A DNA stretch of 64,000 nucleotides from assembly GCA_014360015.1 (NCBI GenBank), contig JACIYJ010000011.1, positions 1-64,000 of the forward strand. The letters run 5' to 3'. Within the stretch, counting starts at the first letter, position 1; every line of letters begins with the position of its first letter. The DNA is from Candidatus Aminicenantota bacterium (GTDB lineage: Bacteria; Acidobacteriota; Aminicenantia; Aminicenantales; Saccharicenantaceae). The notes below the pieces were generated by a model that saw nothing but the letters and a program-made list of their open reading frames with translations, did no database searches and had not been told where the DNA came from. Of the stretch, positions 25,376-34,917 are shown one piece after another. The translations under genes were made by a program, and so were the position numbers.

Positions 25376-27601
25376 TTATTTATTCTTTGGAACTTTTTTC
25401 ATTGAAAAGCTGATTTTTTCAGCTGAAGCCCAGCTATCCACTTTTCTGGTGGCCACAATCATCTGACCGCTTCGCCGTCCTGTCTTGATATTGACTACCA
25501 GAAACTCACCAAGTTCCGGGTCATTGTTGGTGGTACCGGCACACCAGGTCTTAATCCCGTTCCAGCTGAAGCCCTGGGCAACATGTGAATGTCCCCAGAA
25601 AATAGCAATCACATTGTAGGGCTGAATGGCCTGGAGGAAAGCGTTCCGTTCTTTCTGCGTCCACCAGGTCTCACCCCAAGAGTCGAAGCCATAATGCTGA
25701 AAGATGACCACTGGCCGACCGCTTCCACCTACATTTCTTCTTAGGTCTTCGATCAAAAATTCCAGACTGTGTTTAGGATAGCGGGCATCACCAGTAAAAC
25801 GTCTCCTCCAGATGTTCAAGTATTCTTCGCCCACACTGCCTGGATAAAGATTGAGCTGGACGAAATGAACCTTGCCCCAATCCCAGGAATAATGCAGGCC
25901 ATCGGAGGAAATACTCCTGAGTCCAGGCCTCAGCCTGTTTCTGTTCTTCAGATTGGTTCTGACCAGCCCGGTAGATGTCCCGTCGTTTTCGCCGAAACCT
26001 TCATAAACCGGGAAAGCCAGGAGTTTATCGCCTATTAGACCGTAATCTTCAACATACTCCTGCCAGATTTTCTCCACGTCAGAAGCAGTTCCATCATCTA
26101 CAATGTCACCAAGAATGACCACTCCTTTTGGCGTATGAACCTTCCCTTTTATCCCGAACTCTTCAGGAAAGGGTTGACCGGGCAGCGAGTTCATCGCTTT
26201 AACCATCATCGTGTTAATTTTTCTGGCATTCACCGTCCCGCCGTAGTGCAGGTCTGAAACGATGAAAAAAGTCAGGTCCTCATCATCCGGCGGGTCTTGA
26301 ACCCGGAAAGACCAGACCTGGCCAGGAGATTCAGAAAGAGTGCTATTCTTAGTGCTTATTCTCCAGTAATAAGTTTGTCCGTATTTAAGATTTTTTTCAG
26401 GAATAAAGAAAAAGTCCATTCCTGGTTTCAAACCATGGATAAACGGTTGGCCTTTTTCCACCTTTTCTGGATCATTACCGAAATATACGTCCTGAGAAAC
26501 AGCCCAAGGACTGGGAGTCCAGACTAAGCGCTTTAAGTCCCGGCTGACACTACCATGAAGATTATGAGGAACAGGATTTCTGGCTGAACCATCATGAATC
26601 TTAAAACTTCTGATGATTCCGCTCTGAATAATCTTCCCCTGAGAGTCGAGCTGGTCCACCCGCCAGAAATAAGTTTTACCTGGCTCTAATTTAGAAACGT
26701 CAAGATTTCTGATATTCGCGGGAAAATTGCCTTTATGAGCTTTTTTCTGGCTTTTTTCCACCTCTTCTCGGCTGGTAGAGAAATACACGGAAAAAGAAGC
26801 GGCTCGCTCATCGCCTTTTTCCCATTTTAGTGAAACGTTCAGAGTCTCAAGTAGTTGGCCATCGGCCGGGTAAATGGGGATGGCTTCACGGTGCCCTGAA
26901 GAATTCCAAATTTCAACTGGCGTATAGGCTGCATCCAGCACTTCAAGAGAAGCCAGATAACCGTTAAACGGGTCAAGCGGCAGGGGGAGGCCAGAAGCAA
27001 TCTGGCCACCAAGATAGAAGAATTTGCCAGGTTTAATGTCTATCTGCCCTTCGGCTTCAGAATTAAGCCAGCCATCAACATAAACTCTTATTTTTTGCTT
27101 ATCATAAACAAAAGCCAAAAGATGCCAGGTTCCGGGCTCTGGAAAACCACCAGTATAACCGAGCTTAATCCTGCCAGAATTATAAAAAGCCGCATCCCGC
27201 CCTTTCCCCAGACCAAAGATAGCTGATTTTTCCGGTTCCTGAGACCAGCTCAGAATGGTCTGCCGCTGAGCCAGCTCCGGAACGTAGACCTTAGCTATAA
27301 TGGTAAAAGATTGTTTTCCATTTAAAGACGGTGGAGGAGCAAATGTTGAACGCAGCAAAATATCCACCCCGGAAAGATTAACTGCCTTTTGTCCTTTTAA
27401 ATTTTCTACCAAAGGCACACTCCGGAATACAGGAACAAAGGCTCCGCCAAGTGTGCCGAGGTTTCGCCAGCTTTTTAATTTGCCTTCAGGAAGAACAGCA
27501 GCATCAAGGTATATGAGTTTCCTGGGCGCAGAAAGAAGCAAAGAATTAAAACAGCAAAAAATTACCAGAGAAACCAGTAATAACGAAAATTTTCTTTTCA
27601 C
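25376..27601 (-). CDS. Secreted LamG / FN3-like / calcineurin-type metallophosphoesterase
   Basis: This 741-residue exported protein begins with a signal peptide (SLLLVSLVIFCCFNSLLLSA). A LamG/concanavalin-like domain follows (about 28-230; FYLGGQIASGLPLPLDPFNGYLASLEV), then two fibronectin-III-like modules (245-335 and 345-435, each ending in YFWRV or YYWRI plus SFK/SFRV). The C-terminal phosphoesterase (445-735) has DLH (Asp450, His452), GDIVDD (Asp499), GEND (Asn539) where GNHD/E is usual, a QHYG histidine and GHSH. I use GTG 27601, five bases after AAAGGAGG. It probably cleaves an external phosphoester; the substrate is unknown. Confidence 0.82.
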   Translation of the reverse strand: MKRKFSLLLVSLVIFCCFNSLLLSAPRKLIYLDAAVLPEGKLKSWRNLGTLGGAFVPVFRSVPLVENLKGQKAVNLSGVDILLRSTFAPPPSLNGKQSFTIIAKVYVPELAQRQTILSWSQEPEKSAIFGLGKGRDAAFYNSGRIKLGYTGGFPEPGTWHLLAFVYDKQKIRVYVDGWLNSEAEGQIDIKPGKFFYLGGQIASGLPLPLDPFNGYLASLEVLDAAYTPVEIWNSSGHREAIPIYPADGQLLETLNVSLKWEKGDERAASFSVYFSTSREEVEKSQKKAHKGNFPANIRNLDVSKLEPGKTYFWRVDQLDSQGKIIQSGIIRSFKIHDGSARNPVPHNLHGSVSRDLKRLVWTPSPWAVSQDVYFGNDPEKVEKGQPFIHGLKPGMDFFFIPEKNLKYGQTYYWRISTKNSTLSESPGQVWSFRVQDPPDDEDLTFFIVSDLHYGGTVNARKINTMMVKAMNSLPGQPFPEEFGIKGKVHTPKGVVILGDIVDDGTASDVEKIWQEYVEDYGLIGDKLLAFPVYEGFGENDGTSTGLVRTNLKNRNRLRPGLRSISSDGLHYSWDWGKVHFVQLNLYPGSVGEEYLNIWRRRFTGDARYPKHSLEFLIEDLRRNVGGSGRPVVIFQHYGFDSWGETWWTQKERNAFLQAIQPYNVIAIFWGHSHVAQGFSWNGIKTWCAGTTNNDPELGEFLVVNIKTGRRSGQMIVATRKVDSWASAEKISFSMKKVPKNK

Positions 27602-27701
27602 CCCTGCCTCCTTTAAGGGTGATTTTCTCATAGTAGAATAATAAAATTTTCAAAGCAGGGCAAATCTGTGAGTTATGAGGGAAAACGAGAAAAATAGAAA
27701 A

Positions 27702-27720
27702 GGGCAGCCAGAAGCTGCCC
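27702..27720 (-). terminator. Intrinsic terminator of the RND efflux operon
   Basis: GGGCAGC (27702-27708) and GCTGCCC (27714-27720) form a perfect 7-bp GC-rich stem with a five-base loop. On the minus strand it is followed by TTTTCTATTTTT; TTTTCT also follows on the plus strand, so it may work both ways. Confidence 0.8.
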
Positions 27721-27742
27721 TTTTCTCCAGAACAGGTTTATA

Positions 27743-30700
27743 TTATGTGGTTTCCTGTTCAGAAGGTTGGTAGTCGCGGAAAGAGATCTTATTGATCAGG
27801 CTGTAAATAATCGGGATGATGAACATGGTCAAAAAGGTTGTTGTGATCAGCCCGCCAACCACAGCCACAGCCATCGGTGATCTGAACTCAGAACCCGAAG
27901 AGCGAGAAATGGCCATCGGCAGCATGCCAAGGATTGTGGTCAGGGCCGTAAGCAACACTGGTCTCAAGCGAGTAACGGCTCCTTTGATCACCGCTTCTCT
28001 TCTGTCCAGGCCTTTTCTGATGAGCTGATTGATGTAATCGATCATGACGATTCCGTTGTTAACGGCAATTCCAGCCAGGAGAATAACTCCGATCAGGGCT
28101 GGCAAACTAACTGGTTTTCCGGCAATGAGCAAGCCGAAAATGACCCCGATGATGGCTAAAGGTATGGTGAACATAATGACAAAAGGATGCAGGAAGTGTT
28201 CAAACTGAGAAGCCATAACCATGTAGACCAAAAGAAGGGCCAGGGCAAAAGCCGCTGCCAGAACCTTGAAAGCATCGATCATCTGTTCATAGGCTCCACC
28301 ATATTCGATGAAATATCCGGCCGGAAGTTGTTTTTCTAAATCAGCCAGCCTGGCTTTGATATCCTTGACCACACTTCCCAGATCCCGGCCGGTTATGTTG
28401 GCCGTAACCGAAATCTTCCGCATCTGATTTTCTCTGGTTATCTGGATCGGTCCTTCACCTCGTTTCCAATCAGCCACCTGGTCGAGATAGATAATCTTTC
28501 CAGCCTGGGACATGAGAGGTATTTTCCGGATTTCATCTAGATTATCCCGATATTTTTTGGCCATGATGACCCGGACATTGACTTCATCTGAACCATCACG
28601 ATAACGGCTAACTACCTTGCCCAAAGTGGCTGTCTGAACTGTACTGGCCACCTGACCGATTGACAGGCCCAGCCTTGATGCTCTTTCCCGGTCGATGGCA
28701 AACTGATATTCAGGCTTTCCCTGAGCCAGGCTGTGGGTTAAGTCCCTGAGCCCCTGAACGTCGCTGATTCGATTGACGATTGTGTCGCCTATCTGCCGCA
28801 GCACCTCCAGGTCTTTGCCGAAAATTTTAATTTCGACCGGAGATTGGGCTCCGCCTATCATGGCCGATTCCATGTTTATCTGTTCAAACTTAACGTTCTC
28901 GAGCCTTGGCAGCAGTTTCCTTATTCGCTCCAGAATTTCTGCATCGGTATATTTACGCTGTGAACGATCAACCAACTTGACCCAAAGGATTCCTTCATGA
29001 GTTCCGGTAATTCCCATGCCGCTGGCCATATCAGCTGGATCTTCTTCAGCTCTCGAACCGGCCTGGGCTGAGACCATCGCCACCTCTGGTTGTTTCATTA
29101 AGATATCTTCAGCCTGACGGATGACCCGGTCGGTTTCTTCAAGAGATGTTCCGACTGGTAGCTTCACCCTGATCATCAAGAAATCACGGTCAGACTGCGG
29201 CAAGAATTCTGTGCCCATAAAAGGAATTAACCCTAAGGACAAAATAAACAGTCCAAAAGCTACAGCCAGAACCAACTTTCTTTTTCTCAAAGCACCGGTC
29301 AATAGGTTCTGGTAAAAACGCCGGGCCTTCCCAAACTTTGGTTCTTTGACCACAATTTTTTCTTTGGCTTCTATGTCTTTTGCTCTGACTTTGAACAAAA
29401 GCGAAGAAAAAAGCGGAACCAGAGTTAAAGCCACGAATAAAGACGAGAGCAATGAAAAAGCTATGGTCAAGGCTAAGGATTGGGTCAGCTTACCGGTAAT
29501 TCCGCTGGCAAAAACTACTGGCAAGAAAACTATGATTGTGGTCAAAGTTGAGGCCGTGATAGCCATACCGACTTCAGAGGCGCCAAGGACTGAAGCTATT
29601 TCTACATGTTTTCCTTCTTCTATATGCCTGAAGGTGTTTTCAATGACCACGATGGCATTGTCCACCAGCATGCCTACCCCCAGAGCCAGACCGCCGAGGG
29701 TCATCAGGTTTAAGGTATATCCAGCCGCATAAAGGGCAATGAAAGTAGTGATAATCGACAGAGGAATTGCCACGGCAATAATCAAAGTTGGTCGCCAGTT
29801 CTGAAGGAAGAGAAAAATCAGAAGTATAGCCAGAATCCCGCCCTGCCAAGCATTGTCGGCAGTCCTGCTGGCTACTCTGTTTATCATGTCAGCCTGGTCC
29901 ATAGCCAGATAGAAGTTTATTCCACCAGGTAAAGTTGGTTGAATTTTAGCCATTTCTTTCTTGACGGCATTACCCACTATTGCCGTATTAGCTCCTGACC
30001 TCTTGTTGACGATAAGATAGACTCCCTTTTGCCCCTGAACTCGGGCCGTATTCCTAGTTTCTTTAAAGGTATCTTTTACTTCAGCCACGTCTTTCAGGTA
30101 GATAGGCTCGCCTCTCTGGGACAGACCCACCACCACTTTCTCTATATCCTGAACAGATTTGAATTCACCCAGAGTTCTGACGATCAAATCTTCATGTCGT
30201 TCTACCACATCGCCGGCTGGAGTGTTGACATTTTCTGAAGCCAAAGCCAGCAACACCCGGTCAAGAGACAGGTTGTAAGAGATGAGAGCATCCTTATCGA
30301 TTTCCACCCGGATTTCTCTCTCATCAGTGGAAAAGACAGCAGCCGAAGCTACGCCGTCGAGCCTTTCCAGGCGTGGTTTGACTTCATCTTCTATCAACTT
30401 TTTCAATTGATAAGTAGACATATTGCCGTTGGCAGTTATTCCATAAAAGACAACCGGAAACTGAGACAGGTTAAACTTGACCACCAGCGGGTTGGAAGCA
30501 TTCTCGGGCAGATAATTGCGATAAAGGCCTATCTGGTCGCGAATGTCTTGAGCGGCAAAATCCAGGTTGGTTCCCCACTCAAACTCTACCATCAAAACTG
30601 AAACACCTTCTGAACTCTGAGAAGTGACTTTTTTAACTCCGCTCACTGAAGAGACCACCTGCTCCAGCGGTTTGGTGATAGTAGTTTCTATATCTTCAGA

Positions 30701-30865
30701 GGAAGCTCCACGGTAAGTGGTAATAACCGAGACCGTCGGATATTCCAAGTCCGGGAAGAAATCCAGTCCCAGCCTGGAAAAAGCAATCATCCCGACGACC
30801 ACCAAAATCATGGCGATCATCGAGGCGGTGACTTTTCGTTTTACCGAAAATTCAGGCAGTTTCAT
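27743..30865 (-). CDS. RND efflux transporter, HAE1/AcrB-type permease
   Basis: This inner-membrane proton-drug antiporter of 1040 residues is the energy-coupled part of a tripartite pump. TM1 lies at the N-terminus after SVKRKVTASM, and the large periplasmic loops have the porter-domain pattern (YRGASSEDIETTITKPLEQ). The proton-relay aspartates sit in GMLVDNAIVVIENTFRH. Twelve transmembrane helices in two repeats fit the length. Its ATG overlaps the adaptor stop by four bases. The sequence does not separate drug from other hydrophobic export. Confidence 0.95.
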   Translation of the reverse strand: MKLPEFSVKRKVTASMIAMILVVVGMIAFSRLGLDFFPDLEYPTVSVITTYRGASSEDIETTITKPLEQVVSSVSGVKKVTSQSSEGVSVLMVEFEWGTNLDFAAQDIRDQIGLYRNYLPENASNPLVVKFNLSQFPVVFYGITANGNMSTYQLKKLIEDEVKPRLERLDGVASAAVFSTDEREIRVEIDKDALISYNLSLDRVLLALASENVNTPAGDVVERHEDLIVRTLGEFKSVQDIEKVVVGLSQRGEPIYLKDVAEVKDTFKETRNTARVQGQKGVYLIVNKRSGANTAIVGNAVKKEMAKIQPTLPGGINFYLAMDQADMINRVASRTADNAWQGGILAILLIFLFLQNWRPTLIIAVAIPLSIITTFIALYAAGYTLNLMTLGGLALGVGMLVDNAIVVIENTFRHIEEGKHVEIASVLGASEVGMAITASTLTTIIVFLPVVFASGITGKLTQSLALTIAFSLLSSLFVALTLVPLFSSLLFKVRAKDIEAKEKIVVKEPKFGKARRFYQNLLTGALRKRKLVLAVAFGLFILSLGLIPFMGTEFLPQSDRDFLMIRVKLPVGTSLEETDRVIRQAEDILMKQPEVAMVSAQAGSRAEEDPADMASGMGITGTHEGILWVKLVDRSQRKYTDAEILERIRKLLPRLENVKFEQINMESAMIGGAQSPVEIKIFGKDLEVLRQIGDTIVNRISDVQGLRDLTHSLAQGKPEYQFAIDRERASRLGLSIGQVASTVQTATLGKVVSRYRDGSDEVNVRVIMAKKYRDNLDEIRKIPLMSQAGKIIYLDQVADWKRGEGPIQITRENQMRKISVTANITGRDLGSVVKDIKARLADLEKQLPAGYFIEYGGAYEQMIDAFKVLAAAFALALLLVYMVMASQFEHFLHPFVIMFTIPLAIIGVIFGLLIAGKPVSLPALIGVILLAGIAVNNGIVMIDYINQLIRKGLDRREAVIKGAVTRLRPVLLTALTTILGMLPMAISRSSGSEFRSPMAVAVVGGLITTTFLTMFIIPIIYSLINKISFRDYQPSEQETT

Positions 30866-31986
30866 TTTTCCACCTCTCCTGTAACTTCTACCGGGCTGCC
30901 GTCAGCCAGTCCAAAATTTCCTTCGACAATCACCAGATCTCCCTCGTTTAAGCCTGAAGTAATTTCAACCAGATCTGTGTTCTTTAACCCGGTAGTCACG
31001 GTCTTTTTCACTGCTTTGTTTCCTTTAACCACCAAGACATAAGAGTTTTCCAGAATGGCCCGCTGTGGCACAGCCAGAGAATTTTCTTTTGTGCTGACTT
31101 CAAGAATAACCCGACCAAAAGTTCCAGGCTTCAAGGCCAGCTCCGGATTATTGACCACAGCTTCCACTCTGAACTTTTTGGTCTGCGGATCAGCGCTGGT
31201 GTTGACCACGGTGATTTCACCCTCAAACTGCTGACCAGGCAGGGCAAAACTTTCCAGATAAACCTTCTGACCCTTAGTAATTCTGAGAGCATCAGTAGGA
31301 GAAACATCAAAGCGAACTTTGATTTTAGAATAATCAACCAAAGTTAGGACGCTGGAAGAAGGAGAAAATCCGCCCATCATTGGGTTAATTACATCGCCTT
31401 CTTCCAGGTTCTTGGAAGCAATGACCCCATCAAATGGGGCCCGCATAATGGAAACTTCCAGGCTGTGTTTAGCCAGATTGACCGCGGCTTCTGCCTGGTC
31501 CTTCTGAGCCTGAGCTGCTTCAAAAGCCAGCCGAACTTTTTCGTACTGCTGGTCAGAGACAGCTTTTTCTTCGAACAGTCTTTTCATTCTTTCCAGATTT
31601 CTTCTGGCATCTTCATAATTAGCCTTGGCCAAGGCCAGGGCCGCCTCAGCTTGCTTTAGCTGCAGCCTGATCGATTCAGTGTCCAATTCGGCCAAAAGTT
31701 GCCCTTTTTTGACTTTTTCTCCCTCTGAAACATATATCCTGGCCACCTTACCTGCTATGTCGGGAGTAATGGCCTGTTTTTTCCAGGCTTCTAAGGTGGC
31801 TGTATAAACCAACTTTTCGGATATTTTCTGTCTTTTAACTTTATAAACTTTAACTGGAGCTGGTTTAAGCTCATCTCCAGCTCCAGTTGTCTTCTTTTCT
31901 GTTGGTCTTTGACAGGATACAAATGCCAGTAAAATTAGCCCAACTATCAAGAATACAAAGAATTTTGCCTGTCTTCTTTTAAACAT
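30862..31986 (-). CDS. RND efflux periplasmic adaptor (membrane fusion) lipoprotein
   Basis: This 374-residue adaptor links the RND permease to the TolC channel. A signal sequence ends at FVSC, a probable lipid-anchor site. Biotinyl-lipoyl-like halves (KVARIYVSEGEKVKKGQLLAELD and APFDGVIASKNLEEGDVI) flank an alpha-helical hairpin of about 60 residues (LKQAEAALALAKANYEDARR...). Beta-barrel and membrane-proximal domains follow. I start at 31986 because AAAGGAGG precedes that ATG; one at 32010 lacks a site. Confidence 0.93.
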   Translation of the reverse strand: MFKRRQAKFFVFLIVGLILLAFVSCQRPTEKKTTGAGDELKPAPVKVYKVKRQKISEKLVYTATLEAWKKQAITPDIAGKVARIYVSEGEKVKKGQLLAELDTESIRLQLKQAEAALALAKANYEDARRNLERMKRLFEEKAVSDQQYEKVRLAFEAAQAQKDQAEAAVNLAKHSLEVSIMRAPFDGVIASKNLEEGDVINPMMGGFSPSSSVLTLVDYSKIKVRFDVSPTDALRITKGQKVYLESFALPGQQFEGEITVVNTSADPQTKKFRVEAVVNNPELALKPGTFGRVILEVSTKENSLAVPQRAILENSYVLVVKGNKAVKKTVTTGLKNTDLVEITSGLNEGDLVIVEGNFGLADGSPVEVTGEVEK

Positions 31987-32040
31987 TTCTTCCTCCTTTA
32001 AATCTGTCATCGGGGATTAATCCTTAGGTTAATCCTTGCT

Positions 32041-33399
32041 TCAATTTATTTTTTGGTTAAGACTCGACTCTCCAGTTGCCTTTTCCAGCTGGGCTAAAGC
32101 CACAAGACAATCATAAAGTGCCTGAGCATAATTGGTACGAGCTTGACTTAGGGCCACCTGAGCCGAGGTCACATCGAGGGTGGTAGCCAGACCTTCGGAA
32201 AAATTCAGCTCAGCCAGCCTGACCGCTTCCTGAGCCTGTTCCACGTTCTTTTCCTGAGAAAGTAGAGCTTCTTTAGCCTGCTGATAGCTGAGAATAGCCT
32301 GCTGAACTTCGAGCTTAATTGATTCAGTCACACCCTTGAGCGAATATTCCAGTTCTCTGGCCAAAGCCTTAGCTTGAGCTGCCTGAGCCTGATTGGCAAA
32401 GCCGTTAAAAATAGGGATATTCAGGACCAGGCTTATGGTGTAATAATTTTCCCAGTTGTTTTTCCTGAAATTAAGATTGTTTGACCAGTAATTTAAAGTT
32501 CCACCTATGGCTAATGAAGGCAGGTCATTGGCTCTCGCCAATTTGAACATTTCTCCCGCCATCTGCCGCTGATATCTGAGCTGGTGGAGTTCGGGACGGT
32601 TTATCAAGGCCTTCTGCACTGCTTCATCAAGACTGAGCTGAACATCCTGAAAAGCCAATTCTCCCTTTATTTCTATTGGCTGATTAAGGTCAAGACCGAG
32701 CAGATTTTTCAAAGCCAGTTCAGCCATTTCCAAACCATTTCTGGCTCTGATCAGTTGCGGCTTGAGGTTGGCTAACTGGACTTCAGCCCTTAATAAATCG
32801 AATTTAGTAGCCATCCCGACCTCATAAAGATTCTTGACATTGGCCAGGTGCCTCTCGGCCAAGTCTATCGATTCCTGGGCTACTTCCAGAAATTTACGAG
32901 CCAGGAGATAACCATAAAAAGCCTTTTTTACGTTGAAGACAGTTTCCTGGCGGCTCTGTCTGATGGCTTCTTGAGTAGCCAGGAGGTTGTAGTTAGCCTG
33001 TTTGTACCCGGCCATCAATCGGCCGCCGGTAAAGATGGGCACGGAGAAAGACAGACTCATCTGATAAGTCCTGGTAAAGTCGAACTTGACTCTCTGTGGT
33101 TGCTGACCAGGAACCATGGGCGGAATTTCTACTGTGAAAACTTTTTTGTCGAGAATATCTGTTCCTTGTGCATTCAAGGTTGGGAAAAATCTGGAGACCG
33201 CTTGATGAACCTGAGCTCTGGCTTCGTTTTCTTTTTCCTGAGTTGAGAGATAGAAAGGATTTTGTTCCAAAGCTAAACGGAGGCAGTCATCTAAGGTTAA
33301 TTCCAACTTTTTGGGCTCGGTCTGCTGAGCCGGCAAAGTCAGCCAGCCTGCAGCCAGAAAAATGATCAATCCTAAAAGCCAGTATCTTTTTGTCTTCAT
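32041..33399 (-). CDS. TolC-family outer-membrane channel of the RND pump
   Basis: This 452-residue outer-membrane efflux protein has a clear signal peptide (WLLGLIIFLAAGWLTLPAQQ) and two repeated OEP domains with the helical Leu-Ala-Gln-rich segments (for example ATKFDLLRAEVQLANLKPQL and ATTLDVTSAQVALSQARTNY). It is shorter than the other TolC at 9.3-10.9 kb, so the two are separate paralogues. The gene overlaps the TetR stop by four bases and precedes the adaptor gene by 54 bases, so it completes the pump. Confidence 0.92.
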   Translation of the reverse strand: MKTKRYWLLGLIIFLAAGWLTLPAQQTEPKKLELTLDDCLRLALEQNPFYLSTQEKENEARAQVHQAVSRFFPTLNAQGTDILDKKVFTVEIPPMVPGQQPQRVKFDFTRTYQMSLSFSVPIFTGGRLMAGYKQANYNLLATQEAIRQSRQETVFNVKKAFYGYLLARKFLEVAQESIDLAERHLANVKNLYEVGMATKFDLLRAEVQLANLKPQLIRARNGLEMAELALKNLLGLDLNQPIEIKGELAFQDVQLSLDEAVQKALINRPELHQLRYQRQMAGEMFKLARANDLPSLAIGGTLNYWSNNLNFRKNNWENYYTISLVLNIPIFNGFANQAQAAQAKALARELEYSLKGVTESIKLEVQQAILSYQQAKEALLSQEKNVEQAQEAVRLAELNFSEGLATTLDVTSAQVALSQARTNYAQALYDCLVALAQLEKATGESSLNQKIN

Positions 33400-34067
33400 T
33401 TTTCTTCTCCTTTCTGGAGAGGTTTGCGGGCTATTCCATCCATCAAAAACCTGAACATCTGTTCAGTTTCTTCTTCTGGCGAAAGCCGCTTAGTTTCCCA
33501 GTAACGGGTATGATGCAAACCTGCAACCATTGCCTCGACATATTTAATAATGGTTTCAGGGGAAGTCTTTATAAATTTCCCTTTCTCGATTCCTTCTTTT
33601 ATCACCTGGCAGCCAGCCCGAGAGATCTCTTCTCGCTTTGATTTAAAGATTTTTAAAGCTTGTTGAAAATCACGATTATCTTGGGTAAAAAGACGGTGCA
33701 TAAAATCGCGCAGATTTTTATCCAGGATGAACATTCTGGAAATGTTTTCTTTCCGGCTTTGTATTTCTAGAATAGCCTGGATCATCTGCTTGAGTTTTTC
33801 TTCAGGCTCAAGGCTTGAGTGCTGAATCTCCGCCATTCGGGCTCTTATTTCTTCTATGTACTGGAGAATGATTTCCAGAAGAATTTCACCTTTGTTCCTG
33901 AAATATTTATAGAGTGTAGCTTTGGAAAATTCGGCTTCCCGAGCTATTTCATCCATAGTCGCCGCCCTGTAACCACGGCGGATGATTACTTTTTCGGCTG
34001 CCTGGAGCATTTGATTCTTAAATTCAGCCTGGATTTTTTCTTTTCTTTCTTGAGCTGCTTTTTTCAT
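33396..34067 (-). CDS. TetR-family transcriptional repressor of the efflux operon
   Basis: This 223-residue regulator has an N-terminal helix-turn-helix of TetR type (AAEKVIIRRGYRAATMDEIAREAEFSKATLYKYFRNKGEIL, about residues 17-57) and a helical ligand and dimer domain. It is the first gene of the efflux operon and overlaps the TolC gene (ATGA), so autoregulation is likely. The ligand is probably a pump substrate. The operator candidate lies in its own leader, described separately. Confidence 0.92.
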   Translation of the reverse strand: MKKAAQERKEKIQAEFKNQMLQAAEKVIIRRGYRAATMDEIAREAEFSKATLYKYFRNKGEILLEIILQYIEEIRARMAEIQHSSLEPEEKLKQMIQAILEIQSRKENISRMFILDKNLRDFMHRLFTQDNRDFQQALKIFKSKREEISRAGCQVIKEGIEKGKFIKTSPETIIKYVEAMVAGLHHTRYWETKRLSPEEETEQMFRFLMDGIARKPLQKGEEK

Positions 34068-34090
34068 TTTATACTCTCGGGTTTATTATT

Positions 34091-34106
34091 TAAACTATTG
34101 AGTTTA
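34091..34106. promoter_or_regulatory. Candidate TetR operator
   Basis: TAAACT and AGTTTA form a 16-bp inverted repeat with a four-base centre (ATTG), between the predicted tetR -10 box and its start codon. TetR regulators bind palindromes of this size. Confidence 0.45.
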
Positions 34107-34130
34107 GTTGCTAATCTTAAGAGTTTATTT

Positions 34131-34159
34131 ACTTTACCACCACGTCTTTAACTTGTCAA
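34131..34159 (-). promoter_or_regulatory. Predicted promoter of the tetR-efflux operon
   Basis: On the minus strand a perfect TTGACA (34159-34154) is followed 17 bases later by TAAAGT (34136-34131, 4 of 6). Confidence 0.65.
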
Positions 34160-34214
34160 GAACCCTTGGTTTCTCTAAAATTTAAGAAGATGGCTTGAAA
34201 GGAAGGCCAGGGTT

Positions 34215-34916
34215 TTGGGTCGAGAAAAAGCTGTCAGGACATTGGCCTTTTCCCTTCTCTTGAATCTCTATTTTTTTATGACCCCAGCAATCAACTTAGG
34301 TCAACAGGCAAGGTTCTGGCAGGTCTTCTTCCAACTGCAGGTCTTGGGTGAATACCGAAACTTAACTGCTGAAATCGAAGGTAATTATTTTCTGGAGGTA
34401 GAATGGTTAGCGTTTCTGGAAGAAGATGATTTGGATTTTATTATTTACCATCTGGGAGCGTACCCATCCTGCTGGGAACTTGCCGAGAAAACTCCAGAGG
34501 GCATTTTTACCAACAGTATCAACAGGGGAACTAAAAACAATAAAATTCTTGACCTGCCGCCTCCTGAGTTCCGACTGGAATACATTCAGGGGGAAGAAAA
34601 AGAGATTATCTTTTATTTTTCACTTAGGAACCTGCCCATTCCGGTAAGTAAGAACCACAGTCTGCCAGAAGCCAAGCTCTTTTTTCCCTCTGTCCCCTGG
34701 AAGCAGAATGTTGATGAGGAATCCAGAATGAAGAAAAAAATTACTGGTCAAAAAATCATTTCTCTTCCGCGCTCTAAACTTGAGTCGAATGAATGCCAGG
34801 AAAGATTTAGCTGGACGGAAGAAATTACCACACCGATTACTGATCGGATTTCTTTCCATCAGAAGCACCGAGCCAGGGTTTGTCTTCGCCTCGTCAGATG
34901 TGATTTGAAGCCTTGA
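34215..34916 (+). CDS. Hypothetical secreted protein
   Basis: I do not recognise this 233-residue protein. A hydrophobic N-terminal segment (LAFSLLLNLYFFMTPAINL) suggests export or anchoring, and no lipobox is visible. The middle is acidic and aromatic (ALEEDDLDFIIYH-like), the end basic. It starts at TTG 34215, with GGAAGG and CAGGG upstream, and its TGA is one base from the stop of the convergent xer gene. It lies opposite the TetR efflux operon, so the two may share regulation; that is inference. Confidence 0.6.
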   Translation: MGREKAVRTLAFSLLLNLYFFMTPAINLGQQARFWQVFFQLQVLGEYRNLTAEIEGNYFLEVEWLAFLEEDDLDFIIYHLGAYPSCWELAEKTPEGIFTNSINRGTKNNKILDLPPPEFRLEYIQGEEKEIIFYFSLRNLPIPVSKNHSLPEAKLFFPSVPWKQNVDEESRMKKKITGQKIISLPRSKLESNECQERFSWTEEITTPITDRISFHQKHRARVCLRLVRCDLKP

Positions 34917-34917
34917 A

